From Manis javanica (taxonomy: Eukaryota; Chordata; Mammalia; Pholidota; Manidae), in the NCBI RefSeq assembly GCF_040802235.1, contig NC_133158.1, positions 44,520,001-44,584,000 of the forward strand: a DNA stretch of 64,000 bases, read 5' to 3'. Each line of letters starts with the position of its first letter. The first letter of the stretch is position 1. The notes beneath the pieces were generated by a model. That model had not been told where the DNA came from. It ran no database searches and was given only the letters and a program-made list of their open reading frames with translations. Shown piece after piece: positions 34,721 to 45,060 of this stretch. The translations under genes were made by a program, and so were the position numbers.

Positions 34721-34878
34721 TCTTCTTCCAAATAAGGACTCTAACACCACCATGACGGTTCCCCGTCATGACCTCATCTAAACCTAGTCACCTCCAAATA
34801 CGATCACACGGCGGGTGAGGGCTTCAACATAGGAGTCTGGGGTTGGGGGGGACACAAATATTCAGCTCGTATCAGGCT
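34522..34878 (-). mobile_element. MLT1-type MaLR LTR, reverse orientation, CpG-rich
   Basis: The plus strand begins with TCTCAGTCAGCTCTGGCTGC (reverse of the LTR 3' end) and passes through CATGTGTCTTCTTCCAAATA. It continues with TCATGACCTCATCTAAACCT, AGTCACCTCCAAATACGATC, and ends GGGGACACAAATATTCAGCTC, all in antisense MLT1 order. The centre (34590-34720) retains or has gained many CpG pairs, which is unusual for an element this old. Confidence 0.8.
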
Positions 34879-34896
34879 CTGCTCTGTGAGTGAGCT

Positions 34897-34960
34897 GTGT
34901 GATTGGTGGAAAGCTGAGTGACCTCTCTGAGCCTGGCTCTATTCCCCTTCAGCCAATCAG
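34897..34960. promoter_or_regulatory. Opposed CCAAT boxes
   Basis: ATTGG within GTGTGATTGGTGG (about 34901-34905) and CCAAT within CAGCCAATCAGGAG (about 34953-34957) face each other about 50 bases apart, both with good NF-Y context (ATTGGT and CCAATCA). They lie just beyond the CpG-rich segment and the antisense LTR. No TATA box is evident. Function is inferred only. Confidence 0.3.
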
Positions 34961-34961
34961 G

Positions 34962-35697
34962 AGCAAAAATGCTGGTGTTCTGGGAGAGTCATGGATCCTC
35001 TCACATGACCCCAGCAGTTTCCCCCAGCAACAGGAAAGGCAGTGGAGAGAAGAGGGTTGGAAAGCATGGCTCCCCTTCCCCACACACCAGGAGCCAGGGA
35101 GCACGTGTCTGCCTCACCTCCTCTCCCAGCCCGAGCTCTGAGATCTACAGGGACTGAGCTGATGAACCCACCCAAACCCACCAAAGTATCTCCAGGACAC
35201 CAAAGTCTCCAAGAAAATGACAAAGGCAGAACACTGCATGGAACTTGCGGTTCGTCCTGCCTTCATTGCAGGCTCCGCAAGCACAGCTGGTAGAATTGTT
35301 GCTTTTCTCACTCAGTAGAACACAAGGCTTGTAGCCAGGGAAGAGGACCACTCACTCAGGTAAGTAAATGAAACACGTCCCTGATCTGACCCAGACCCTG
35401 GGCATCTGGTTAATATGAGATACGTTCTGGGTTTCTCTGCGTTCCAGCACCTCTGACACTGAGACACCCAAAAGCGTAGCCTGTGACCTCGACGATCCGC
35501 CACCATGTCCCCCTCTGCTCCTGCCCTCTCCCAGCCCCACTCCTCCCCACCACTCGCCAATCTCTTCTCCTCTCTGGCTCCCAGGTATCCTGGTGCTGAA
35601 TCCCTTAAGACGGTGGATTTGGGAACAGCCAAACCCAGCCACAGATTCCTTGTCCCATTCATGGAACACATCAGGGGACAGGCAACCACTCTCCCCC
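34962..35697. other. Unique sequence, nothing recognised
   Basis: GC-moderate. Two overlapping minus-strand frames of 128-137 codons (35312-35738) extend into the CA repeat and have no motif. Confidence 0.5.
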
Positions 35698-35698
35698 A

Positions 35699-35715
35699 AC
35701 ACACACACACACACA
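35699..35715. repeat. (AC)n microsatellite
   Basis: About eight AC dinucleotides. Confidence 0.85.
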
Positions 35716-35749
35716 ACAGGTGCAAACAGAAACTTCATTAATTCAGGAA

Positions 35750-35830
35750 GAACTGAAGCAGGAGAGACAGAAAGAGGAACAAAGGAGAGAGTGAGAAAGG
35801 GGAGAGAGGAAGAGAAGGATGGGAGGGTCT
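35750..35830. repeat. Purine-rich (GA) tract
   Basis: Around 80 bases that are almost all purine on the plus strand, made of irregular GA, GGA and GAAA units, with a few pyrimidine interruptions. Confidence 0.8.
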
Positions 35831-38148
35831 TAATGGACTAATAAGGATGCACCTCCTGGGCACAGTGTCACCACATTGATCTAAGAAAGGGAGAGATGAC
35901 ACTATGTACCCACATCTTACATTTGCACAGAGAAAACCTGTGCCCGCAGTTCCCTCCAGGGTGCAGGAAAGGCAGACGTACCATCTCAGGTCTGACCACG
36001 GCTGTTGGTCGGCTCAGATTAGCAGTTTCATGGAACAGAGTTTGATGCCGAGCCCTAGAGACACTGCGCCCAAGTGTAGGCAGAACCAGGGAGCAGCAGA
36101 GGAAGTTAGCACCTGAGCAACGACTTCAGGAAACTGTTCTCATCACCGCTCCTCCCCCTCGTGCCCGGCCTGAGTCCCGGGGGCAGATCCCTGAAGGGAG
36201 GCCAGAGTGCTGGAGCACCTATGGCCACAGAGGAGCCCAGAGCCCCAACCATGAGGAGGAGGGAGGCTGCAGCGCCCTGCCAAGCCTCTTGGCCATCTCC
36301 CAGCTAAACATCCGAGGTCCGGCTGGGCTGAGCAGGCAGAGAGGGCAGAGAGTGGACTTCAGGGACATTGAGGCGTGACAGCATGGGGAGGGTGGGCTGC
36401 GGAGGGCAGGGGCATGGCTGTGTTCCCCTCCTGCAGTGCTTTGAACTTCAAGTCTTGCAAATGTGTTTCCTGTTCAAACAAACAATACAAAGTAAAATTT
36501 AAATATTCAGGTCTATCATAGGAACACAAAGGGACACAGGATGAGAGAGACAGCAGTGTGCCTCGTGGATACATGTCCACTGGTCCACGAAAGGGGAAAA
36601 GAAGGGGAGAATCTCTCCATGGTCCAGAGTAGAATCAAAAATCAAAATGGAAAAACAAAAGAACATGTGGCCCATGGGATTCAGTGTGGAGCCGTCGCCT
36701 TACTTTATAGGAGCCCCAGTAACCGACGGGCACATGAGTTGGGAAAGACCCCCCAGTGCTCCAATGACTGGGGAAGGTCTGAGACAGACAGTCTGTCGGA
36801 GCAATGCCTTCCTCCCTGAGGACAAAGAAAGACCCGTGCACAGCCAGCAGGAAGGCATCTGTAATGGGAGCTGGTCCTGGGAAGAAGCTGGACACTCCTG
36901 GGCTCAGTGATGCCAGGGTTCATTGTTTAGCAAGGGCAACAGCAAGGTCGTGTCACCGGACCGACATCCTTGTCACTGGGTGAGACCAACTGTGCTGTCC
37001 CCAAGAGGAAGCAGCACTCACCTTGGCAAGGTGTGCCTACGTGGCAGGTGGGCTATGAAGGCAGTGAGCTGCCCGTCTGGGGGAACAGGTGGGGTGTCTG
37101 CTTTCCTGGGCACCTCTAGGAAGAGCACTGACCCCTCCCCCGGGGGCCTCAGCAGCAGGGGGAGTCCCAGACAGCGCCCAGCCCACCTGGGAGGTGCTCA
37201 GAATTCAGGCCTCCTGCAGGGACCACAGTGGAAAAAACCCAGGCCTCTTACGGGGAGGGGAGTGGCACCCCACAATCCACCTGACTCTTCAGCAAAGGAA
37301 CTGTGTGCTCCATCTCCACCCAGGATGGCTTAATAGAAACAATAAACTATGAGGTACTTAAGAAAAGGGTAGCAAAAACTCTGTGGGGATCTGATGCAGA
37401 AGTTAAAGGACCCTCCTCACCATCGGGGGAGCCCCTTTATTACATAAACCGATGCTTCCCAAGTCAAATGAAAATGAGAAAGATATACAATGTCCCTCAA
37501 CTTTGGATAAATATGTAATTCTGAAAAACTTGATTGCTTTAACTTAAATGTACATTTCCTTCCAATGGGTCACGTCCTTTATCCTTAAAACATAACTTCA
37601 TAAACATCATCTGTAATGTCGTCCCTCCTCCATTGTAAAAGCCTTATTTTTTTATGACTTGCAACTGATTTGAGCGGCTCCCTCACATAAGCCACCCACG
37701 CCGGCATTCCCATCGTCCTGTACATAAAGGTCATGCCTGCAAGCCCAGGAAGACTGACATCCTCAGTGTGGGGCTTGCAAGCTGGAAGGACTCCAGTGAT
37801 CCTCATGACTCGTGAAGGTGGAAATGCCTTTCTCTGTGTGATAGAGCCGGAGCCGTCTTGCTGCCCCAGGAAGGGTGGAGGACAGGCTCATTCCGCCATT
37901 TTCCGTGCAAGGCACATGAGTACTCATGCAGGTAATAGTTACAAATACATATTGTGTGAATATGTATTATTACAGGTTAGCCTGTTGGGTGCTTGTAGAA
38001 TGCAGACAATAGGACCTCATCCTTGAAGAATCAACATCCCATTCCGGACAGCAGGGCACCCACAAACACTGCACCACAAGATTAAAATCGCCAAATGACA
38101 GCTATACATAGATACATTGCTATGTGCATTCTTTTCTACAGAAGTTTT
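35831..38148. other. Unique sequence, no gene recognised
   Basis: GC-moderate up to about 37330, then AT-rich. A 136-codon plus-strand frame (36923-37333) has no recognisable domain. No repeat family recognised. Confidence 0.5.
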
Positions 38149-38149
38149 G

Positions 38150-38712
38150 AAAAGCTTTAAACCTCCAAAAACAGTCAAAGGTTACAACACCTGTATATAC
38201 CTTTGACCGCAGTTCACCAATTTAACATGTACATGCATGAACACTCTCTACCTCTACCTGTCTACTTATCTATCATTCGAAAGTAAGTTGAAGTCATAAC
38301 ACTATCTCTGTTTCATCCCCATGTTTCCTCTAAGAAAAAAGGAATTTTCCTACATAATTTGAATATCACTGTCACACCCAAGAAATTTAACACTGATAGC
38401 TAATATTGTCCAAAGCACAGTTCATATTCCAATTGCCCAGTCATCTGGGACCTTATCAAGGATCACATAACATACTTAATCATTGTGTCTCTTCAATCCC
38501 CTCTTACCTAGAACAGATCCCTTGCCTATGTTTTTGTTTGTTCATGTACTCATTTGTAATACAGTTTTAAGGGTCCAGGCCAGTTGTTTTGTAGAATGTC
38601 CTGCAGTCTGATTTTGTCTGATTATGTCCTCATTGTAAGATTCAGGGTAAACACTTAGAGCCAGAATACTAAATATTTGATACTGTGCCCTTCTTGCATG
38701 AGAGCTAGAGCC
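38150..38712 (+). mobile_element. Old L1/HAL1-type LINE fragment
   Basis: About 560 bases with the text of an ancient L1-related LINE: TTTCATCCCCATGTTTCCTC, AGAAATTTAACACTGATAGC, CAAAGCACAGTTCATATTCC, GGATCACATAACATACTTAA, CATTGTGTCTCTTCAATCCC, CAGGCCAGTTGTTTTGTAGA and TGTCTGATTATGTCCTCATT in the family order. It is a non-coding or highly decayed part. I cannot tell HAL1 from old L1M by eye. Confidence 0.7.
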
Positions 38713-39966
38713 CGGGATGTCAGTTTCCCCTTTGACTCAGATGTTGGCAGATGGCTGGGCTGGGAAGGGATGTTTCCCTTGTAATTAATAAATAACCTGG
38801 AAGTGTTCCTCTGAGGCAGTGTGATGATCCTGTCCCCCAGCAGCTTTCACCCCGTGATTTCCACCTGACTCAGTTACAGTAATAATTGCAAAATAATGAC
38901 CTTCCAATTCCTTTATTTCCATCTTTTCTGCCTCCTCCTTTTGTTTAGCTCTGTTTTGCTTTTACCAGGTGGATTTGATTGAGAGGAGATCCCATTTCTA
39001 ACTGGGGTAATAAAGGAAATCTCAGAAGGAGATGGTGTTTGGAGATGTGGAAGGAGATTGCAAAGCTGCATTTGGTGCCTTATATTAAGAAAGAACTACT
39101 CCCAGAAAATCCAAGCAGGGAGCCCTGGCTGGACACTCCTTTCTCCAGTTTCCCACAGGCTTGTGTAGAAAACCTGTGAGCAGAGACATGGAAGTAGCAG
39201 TGTGCACACAAGTGGAGCAGCAGGGGTAGAGCAGGCCCTGGCTCTCGCCCTGCTGCATAGACAGACCTTGTGATAAATCTCATCTGCAGACATTGTGGAG
39301 CTCATCTGGGCCAAGTACCCCCACATTCCTCAGACACACAACTGCAGGGCACATGTGCTTAATACAGCATCAGAGCATCCATGTTACTTAAAGGTTTGGG
39401 GAAATAGACATTTGTATATCAAAACTAGGAGGAGGAGGATAAAAATACAAATCATAGGGAAAATACAAAACACACAAAATATGACATCACACAAAAATTG
39501 GGGGCTTTGGGTAAGCCTTTGTGGGTTATCCTTCAAACCCTCAGGGACATGCAGCTTCTCTTTCTGCTGCAGAGACAACAGTGAGAGAAACATATGAGAA
39601 AAATTGTCCAAAGCAGGTGAAGCAATGAGTGCACTTCAAATATTAGACATCAGGGAGGAGGAGACACAGATAACAGGCCGACTTGGTTGTACAATAACGA
39701 ATGAAAAATTGGCTTATTTGAAATCAATATGATCGTCATGTGAGGATAACTACTGACAATTATCTGTAAACATTTGCTTCTTATGACACCCTTACTGGGG
39801 GACAGGCCTCTGCAGTGGCCTCTTTTGTCTCATCCTGGAGATGACGAGAATACTTCATGGACTGTGTTGGTAAACAGAAGATGGTTCTAACTCTTTTTTT
39901 TTCCAGGGCTTGGTTTTAAGGTTTTTATTTTAGGGTTCAATTCTGTATCTTGCAGAGAGAGAACAC
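38713..39966. other. Unique sequence, nothing recognised
   Basis: Balanced then AT-rich. Frames of 60-100 codons without motifs. No repeat recognised up to the A run. Confidence 0.5.
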
Positions 39967-39967
39967 T

Positions 39968-39982
39968 AAAAAAAAAAAAAAA
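39968..39982 (+). repeat. Poly(A) run of 15
   Basis: An uninterrupted run of 15 A. The sequence upstream is not recognisable as a SINE, LINE or processed gene copy. Confidence 0.9.
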
Positions 39983-40348
39983 GAAACCAATCAAATAGAT
40001 GAAGCATTCCAAAGTCTTATCAGGATTTGGGATCTGGCCCATCATTTTGTAAAATACAGAAAAGAAATTAAAGTTTTAAATAGACCAGAATGAAGTCACT
40101 ATTTTTACAGGACTTTGAAGAATTGAAGCTCTGAGTGCTTACATTTATGTAAGCCAATAAACCCTGGAAGTGTACATTTTTTATGAAGTGGAAATTATGC
40201 TAATTTGAATTATTACAAAGTAGACTATTTTGGGTCCATCTGTCCATTTCAGTTCTGGGCTCCCTGAAATATTTAGTTTATTGCCTCTTTGGAACCAAAG
40301 TCTCAGCAGCTAAAATTTTAATGATGTCAGAAAGCACACTTGCATCTG
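39983..40348. other. AT-rich unique sequence
   Basis: No feature recognised. It contains a word similar to AATAAACCC at about 40158, which is not informative alone. Confidence 0.5.
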
Positions 40349-40349
40349 G

Positions 40350-40475
40350 TGCTGGCTCCGCCCGCAGAGCGCGCTGGCGAACAGAACACATGCTCACGGA
40401 GGAGAGTGGTTCACGCCAAGAACTCAGGGCCTCTACGGCAGCAAGAACGGGTGATGAGCGTGCTCCCTGGCCCTT
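40350..40475. promoter_or_regulatory. Small CpG-rich islet
   Basis: About ten CpG dinucleotides in roughly 120 bases (including GCTCCGCCCGCAGAGCGCGC), standing out sharply from AT-rich flanks. CCGCCC resembles an Sp1 site. It is too short to meet the usual CpG-island length. It may be a relic of a methylation-protected element or a GC-rich insertion. Confidence 0.35.
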
Positions 40476-41752
40476 CCCACTGAAGAAGTGTGTCAAGGAT
40501 TGCAGGACTGCAGGGTGACCGACCGAGTGCCAAGCTCCACCCTGCCCCTCCACAGGCCAATCCTTAAACCCAGTCTACACTGCATTCCTCCCGCCCTCTC
40601 TTTCCTACTACTTGTCAGTTTGTTGTTATGGGTTTACTTGTCTAAGGTACATTTCTTCAACTAGATGTAAGTTCATGACACTGTGCCACACATCGCTAAA
40701 TACCCCAGATAAACATATTCTGGATGAATAAGCAAGTATATGAATACCTGAATACATGAGTGGATTCAAGCTACCCAAGCAGCAATCTTATTGGAGCGAT
40801 CTCCTCCTTGCTTGGACATTGGTTACCTGGTAATCAGTCTACAGTCCACCTGGTCTTTTATTCAACCAAGTGGGCAGGCTCAGGACTCTGCTTCCTGTAA
40901 ATTCAGTCGTTCATCCAGCCCCTATCATGTCCCAAGAACTATAGAAGAAGCTGGGATATGGAGACAAACTGGCTGCAAACAAATGTGTGAACACATCAGT
41001 CAAATCATAGTCCACCAACACTGTTTCCTTTCAGGAGCAAGCAGACTGAAGCTTTCACTCTTAAAGCACAGTAGGAAAAAAGAGAAAATTATAAACTTAG
41101 GAAGAAAAAAGAAAGAGTTAGCAACCTTGACTCACCCGTATCCAGGCCCAGCGGGGAGCAGTCTCTGGGATTTCACTCCCTTCAGCACCAAATTTCTCTC
41201 TTCTCCAAGCAGCAGCTGCTAATAGAGACCCCTACAGTTCTTACACACAGAGACCTTCAGCAACCAAATAGCAAATGGGTCTGATCTCCAGCACCAACAC
41301 CTTTTATCTCTTAGCTATGGGTTAAGGAGCCTCTTCCAGGCTAAGCTAGAAAAGGCACTGCCAATCAGTGTCTGTCAGAACTGCCGTATTTTTGTCAGTC
41401 CCATCCTAGGAGGTGGATATGACCACAGGGCTGATGAAGAGAAGACCAGAGAAGCATTTTCTGACCCTGCCTTGGCACAATATTGGACAGATTTACTTTA
41501 GTTTAATTAGATTGTTCAGTCTCTACCCTAGTGATGTTCACTTAGTGAATTCATGCCACACTTTCTGCAGCATGTTGTAGCTGAAGCATCCATGGGAAGG
41601 ATGATTTTAGGATAGAGACATTACAAAAGGCCTTTGTTCTAGTTCTAGTTTATTATTATCTGGTGGAGTCACACTCCGCTAAGTCTTCTGAGTCGTGCAA
41701 TAGAGCCTGAGACATTCCTGATTTCAGTGATGCTCAAGAAGATGCCCTGGGT
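40476..41752. other. Unique sequence, possible weak L2 near 40600-40745
   Basis: A 143-codon plus-strand frame (40791-41222) is lysine- and serine-rich, without recognisable domains. Bases 40600-40745, with CACTGTGCCACACATCGCTA and a GGATGAATAAGC end, weakly resemble the L2 tail. Nothing else recognised. Confidence 0.45.
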
Positions 41753-41754
41753 TC

Positions 41755-41925
41755 CCCATGACATACAGCCCTTCCTGTCACTCTGTTACAATCATTATTT
41801 ATTCATCTGCAAGTTCTGCAAATACTGTGATGATTCCTAATTCTTTTGTGTTTCATCAACCCCAAGAAACGTGCTTCCTATATGGCAGGTTCTTATTAAA
41901 TGTTAATTAAATAAATGAACTGAAA
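41755..41925 (+). mobile_element. L2 LINE, 3' end fragment
   Basis: The segment ends ATGGCAGGTTCTTATTAAAT followed by GTTAATTAAATAAATGAAC, which matches the L2 end '...catagtaggcgctcaataaatatttgttgaatgaa'. Upstream, TTATTTATTCATCTGCAAGT and TCATCAACCCCAAGAAACGT fit the preceding L2 text. It is diverged. Confidence 0.55.
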
Positions 41926-42138
41926 ATCTTACACCAAGGAGATGGAAATGTTGGCTCAATCATAGCAGCGCCTGGATATTTGGATGATTGCCAACATCTC
42001 AAGTTTTTCTCATACTGCAAAGTAGAATAACTGAGGCAAGACACCCTGAGTTAGGAAAAAAAGATAAATTCTGTTCAATGTAAGGCAGAAACACAATTAT
42101 ATTATAACTACTGCCTATTACACATTTTTATCAAAAAT
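41926..42138. other. AT-rich spacer
   Basis: Nothing recognised. It leads into L1 sequence. Confidence 0.4.
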
Positions 42139-42139
42139 A

Positions 42140-43150
42140 GCACAAAATTAAGTTTAAATACATAAAAAACAATTATGGGGGATTCAACAACACCAACAAC
42201 AAAAGAAACAAAGAACCCAATTAAAAAGTGGATAAGAACTTGAATGGACATTTTTCCAAAGAAGAAGATATACAAATGGCCAATAAGTGAGTGAAAAGAT
42301 GGTTAATATCACTAATCATTAGTGAAATACAAATCAAAACCACAGTGAGATATTACTTCATACCCTAGTAGATGGCTATTATAAGGGGAAAAGAAACAGA
42401 AAATAATAAGTCTTGGTGAGGATGTGGAGAAATTGGAAACCCTGTGCACTGCTGGTGGGAGTGTAAACTGGTGCAGCCTTTGGGAAATAGTATGGCAGTT
42501 CCCCAAAATTAAACATGGAATTATCATATGATCCAGCAATTCTGCTCCTGAGTATACACCCCAAAAACTGAAAGCAGGGACTCACACGTACTTGTGTACC
42601 AATGTTCACAGCAACACTATTCACAAAGCCCAAAGGGTGGAAACAGCCCAAATGTCCATTCAGGGATGCATGGATAAACAAAATGTGCTACATACATGCA
42701 ATGAAACATTTTTGCAGTGATACATTCCTGCAATGAAACATTTTTCAGCTTTAAGAAGGAAGGAAATTCTGACACCTGCTCCAACACGAAAAACCCTTGA
42801 AGACATTATGCCATGTGAAATCCACCAAACACCAAAAGTCACTATTATACAATTCTGCCTGTATGAGATACCTAGTGGCCAAATTCCTAGAGGCAAGAAG
42901 TGGAATGCCAGGAGCTGGGGGAAGAGGAAAGGGGTTTAACGGAGACAGAGTTTCAGTTTGGGAAAATGAAAATGTTCGGGAGATGGGGGTGCTGGTGATG
43001 GTTGCACAACATTGCGAATACCCTTAATGCCACAGAACTGTACCCTGAACATGGTGTCACTGTACTTAAGGCCAATGAAAAATTATTAACAGAGTAAATT
43101 TTATGTCGTGTGAATTTTACTGCAATAGAATAAATATTTTTAAAAAAACA
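42140..43150 (+). mobile_element. L1 LINE 3' end (L1M type), about 1 kb
   Basis: Plus-strand L1: the final part of ORF2, then 3' UTR and tail. The ORF2 part is recognisable from the words for tightly conserved L1 text, for example AAATACAAATCAAAACCACA, GAGATATTACTTCATACC, GGATGTGGAGAAATTGGAA and CACTGCTGGTGGGAGTGTAA. The 3' UTR includes AGAGTTTCAGTTTGGGAAAA and GGTGATGGTTGCACAACATT, ending with TTTTACTGCAATAGAATAAA and an A-rich tail. Indels and stops break the frame. It is an inactive 5'-truncated copy. The 18-base-like repeat at 42700-42740 (GCAATGAAACATTTTT twice) is a small internal duplication. Confidence 0.92.
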
Positions 43151-43159
43151 TATGTACGT

Positions 43160-43700
43160 GGCCTTAGGATAATGCTATTTCACTTTTGTGGAATTTACCC
43201 TACACGTATCATCACAAACACATGAAATTACACATGTATAAAGTTGCTTTCTAAGAAATTGTTCCTAATACCAAAATAATGGATGCCATTTAAACGGCCA
43301 TCGTGAGAGGACCAGCTGAAGAAATTATCATTCCAAGCATGCAATGGAAAACTTTGCAGCTGTAACAATGAATCAAGATGCTCTTCATACACTCACAGGA
43401 AGTTTTCCAAGATAAATTACTGAGTGAAAAAGAATGAGATGTAAAGCAGAATGTATGGTATGCTATATTTTGTTTTAAAAATGAGGGAAGAATATGTCCT
43501 TGAATTGCATGTATGCACAAAATTCTCCTGGAAGAACACACAAAAACTAAGAAAAAAATGTTTGTGAAGAGGGGAAACAGGAACAGGGGAAGAATTCGCT
43601 TCACATATTCCCTGTTTTTTATTTAAGAGCTATAGAAACACATGTCTGTTCACATAGATGACTAGGAAATATTTTTTTTAATAAAAATAAGCTGTTTCAG
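43160..43700 (+). mobile_element. Second L1 3' end, older type
   Basis: Directly downstream of the first and in the same orientation, with different 3' text. It contains a decayed form of 'gactggttaaataaattatggtacatcc' around 43310-43340, then GGAAAACTTTGCAGCTGTAA. TTTCCAAGATAAATTACTGA, GTGAAAAAGAATGAGATGTA and GGTATGCTATATTTTGTTTT follow, with an A/T-rich tail ending AATAAAAATAA. The subfamily is a different and probably older L1M/L1ME branch. Confidence 0.75.
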
Positions 43701-43767
43701 CAACAACAAAAAAGTGACTATGGGGGATTTTTACTTATTGAGCATCTGATAGTGGCCAATTATTTAG

Positions 43768-44226
43768 ATGCACTGTATTAGTTTCCTGGGGCTGCCGTAA
43801 CAAATTACCACAGACTATGTGGTTTATAAAAACAGGTTTATTCTCCCACAGTTCTGGGGGCCAGACACGGGGAATCCAAGTACCGGCAGGGCCATGCTCT
43901 GTCTGAAGACTAGCGGGGGACCCTTTCTCGTGCCTGCCCGACCTCTGGTGGTGGTCGGCCCCCCTGGGACCCCTGGGCTCTCCTAAGGCTCACCACTGCA
44001 TCACTGCAGTCTCTGCCTCTGCTTCCACACAGCCTTCTCCCTGCGTGTCTGTATCTCCTGGTCCAATTTCCCCTTTGATAAAGACATTAGTCGTATTGGA
44101 TTTAGGACCTATCCTAATGGCTTCATCTTGACTTGATAATATCAGCAAAGACCCTATTTCTGAATAAAGTCACATTCACAGGTTCTAGATGGACATGAAT
44201 TTGGGGGACACTATTAAACTTAGCAC
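43768..44226 (-). mobile_element. MLT1-type MaLR LTR, reverse orientation
   Basis: The plus strand begins TGTATTAGTTTCCTGGGGCT followed by GCCGTAACAAATTACCACAG. It has the antisense polyadenylation region, GGTTTATTCTCCCACAGTTC, then TTCTGAATAAAGTCACATTC, ACAGGTTCTAGATGGACATG and the end GGGGGACACTATTAAACTTA. This is the MLT1C/D layout at about 460 bases. Confidence 0.87.
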
Positions 44227-44227
44227 A

Positions 44228-44942
44228 TGCTGGTAGCTGAGTCTGTTCATGCAATAACCTTCTTTCTTGGCCCATCATAAGGATCTCCTGTCTTTCTCTC
44301 TCCCAGGAAGGTTTGGGTAGAGAAGCACCTAACAGAACCACCTAAATGACCTAACACAAGAGTTAATACATCCATTCTTGCTTTTAATGGAATCTTTCCA
44401 ATTCCAAGCCTGTAACAATGTTGGTCACCAGTTTCAAATATTTCTACTTCAAGCAATACCCACCGGGATTTTTTAATGGCAATGTTAAACTAGGGGGCTT
44501 ATGGAGAATAATCAGGGGCAAACAATTGTTGAGTATTAACTAGGTTGCTAAATTAAGTATAAGGTGCTAACTACAGATACAGGTATGAATGAGGGTCATG
44601 TGCCTACTTTACCTCCCTAAGAAATAAATAATATTCCTCTGGTGGGGACAGCAGGTTAGTTTTGCAGTCCTGATTTTGTGATCTATGGCTTACAGTGCAA
44701 TGTCGTATTTTTGGCTGTACCGAGGAGTTAGCAGGCTCACTCCCCATTTTATTTAACATCCAGTTGTTCCGTGACTGGGCTCTGTGGCTGTTGCCAAAGA
44801 TGCTCATGGGCTCACTTCCTCCTTACCCACCTCTTTTGCTTCCTTCTATCCCCTGTAGCCTCTGCAGGGCGGTCCTTTATAAGCCCTGCATGGCACTGTG
44901 TTCTCAATTCTGTTGCGAGGAAGAAAGACAAAGAAAAGAGTA
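44228..44942. other. Unique sequence, nothing recognised
   Basis: No repeat or gene recognised. A 127-codon plus-strand frame begins here (44695-45078) but runs through a MIR into an L2. Confidence 0.5.
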
Positions 44943-44944
44943 TC

Positions 44945-45060
44945 CAGAACCCAGCATGTGGAGTCAGACCAGCTGGCTCAGATCTTGCACGTGTTACTTA
45001 CCAGCAGAGGAGATTCACACAAGTTACTGGATTTCCCTGAGTCTCGGTTTCCCCATCAGG
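44945..45060 (+). mobile_element. MIR SINE, degraded
   Basis: MIR core with GGAGTCAGACCAGCTGGCTC, CACGTGTTACTTACCAGCAG, and TTTCCCTGAGTCTCGGTTTC followed by CCCATC. About 12 bases appear duplicated or inserted in the middle. It abuts an L2 in the opposite orientation at about 45061. Confidence 0.65.
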
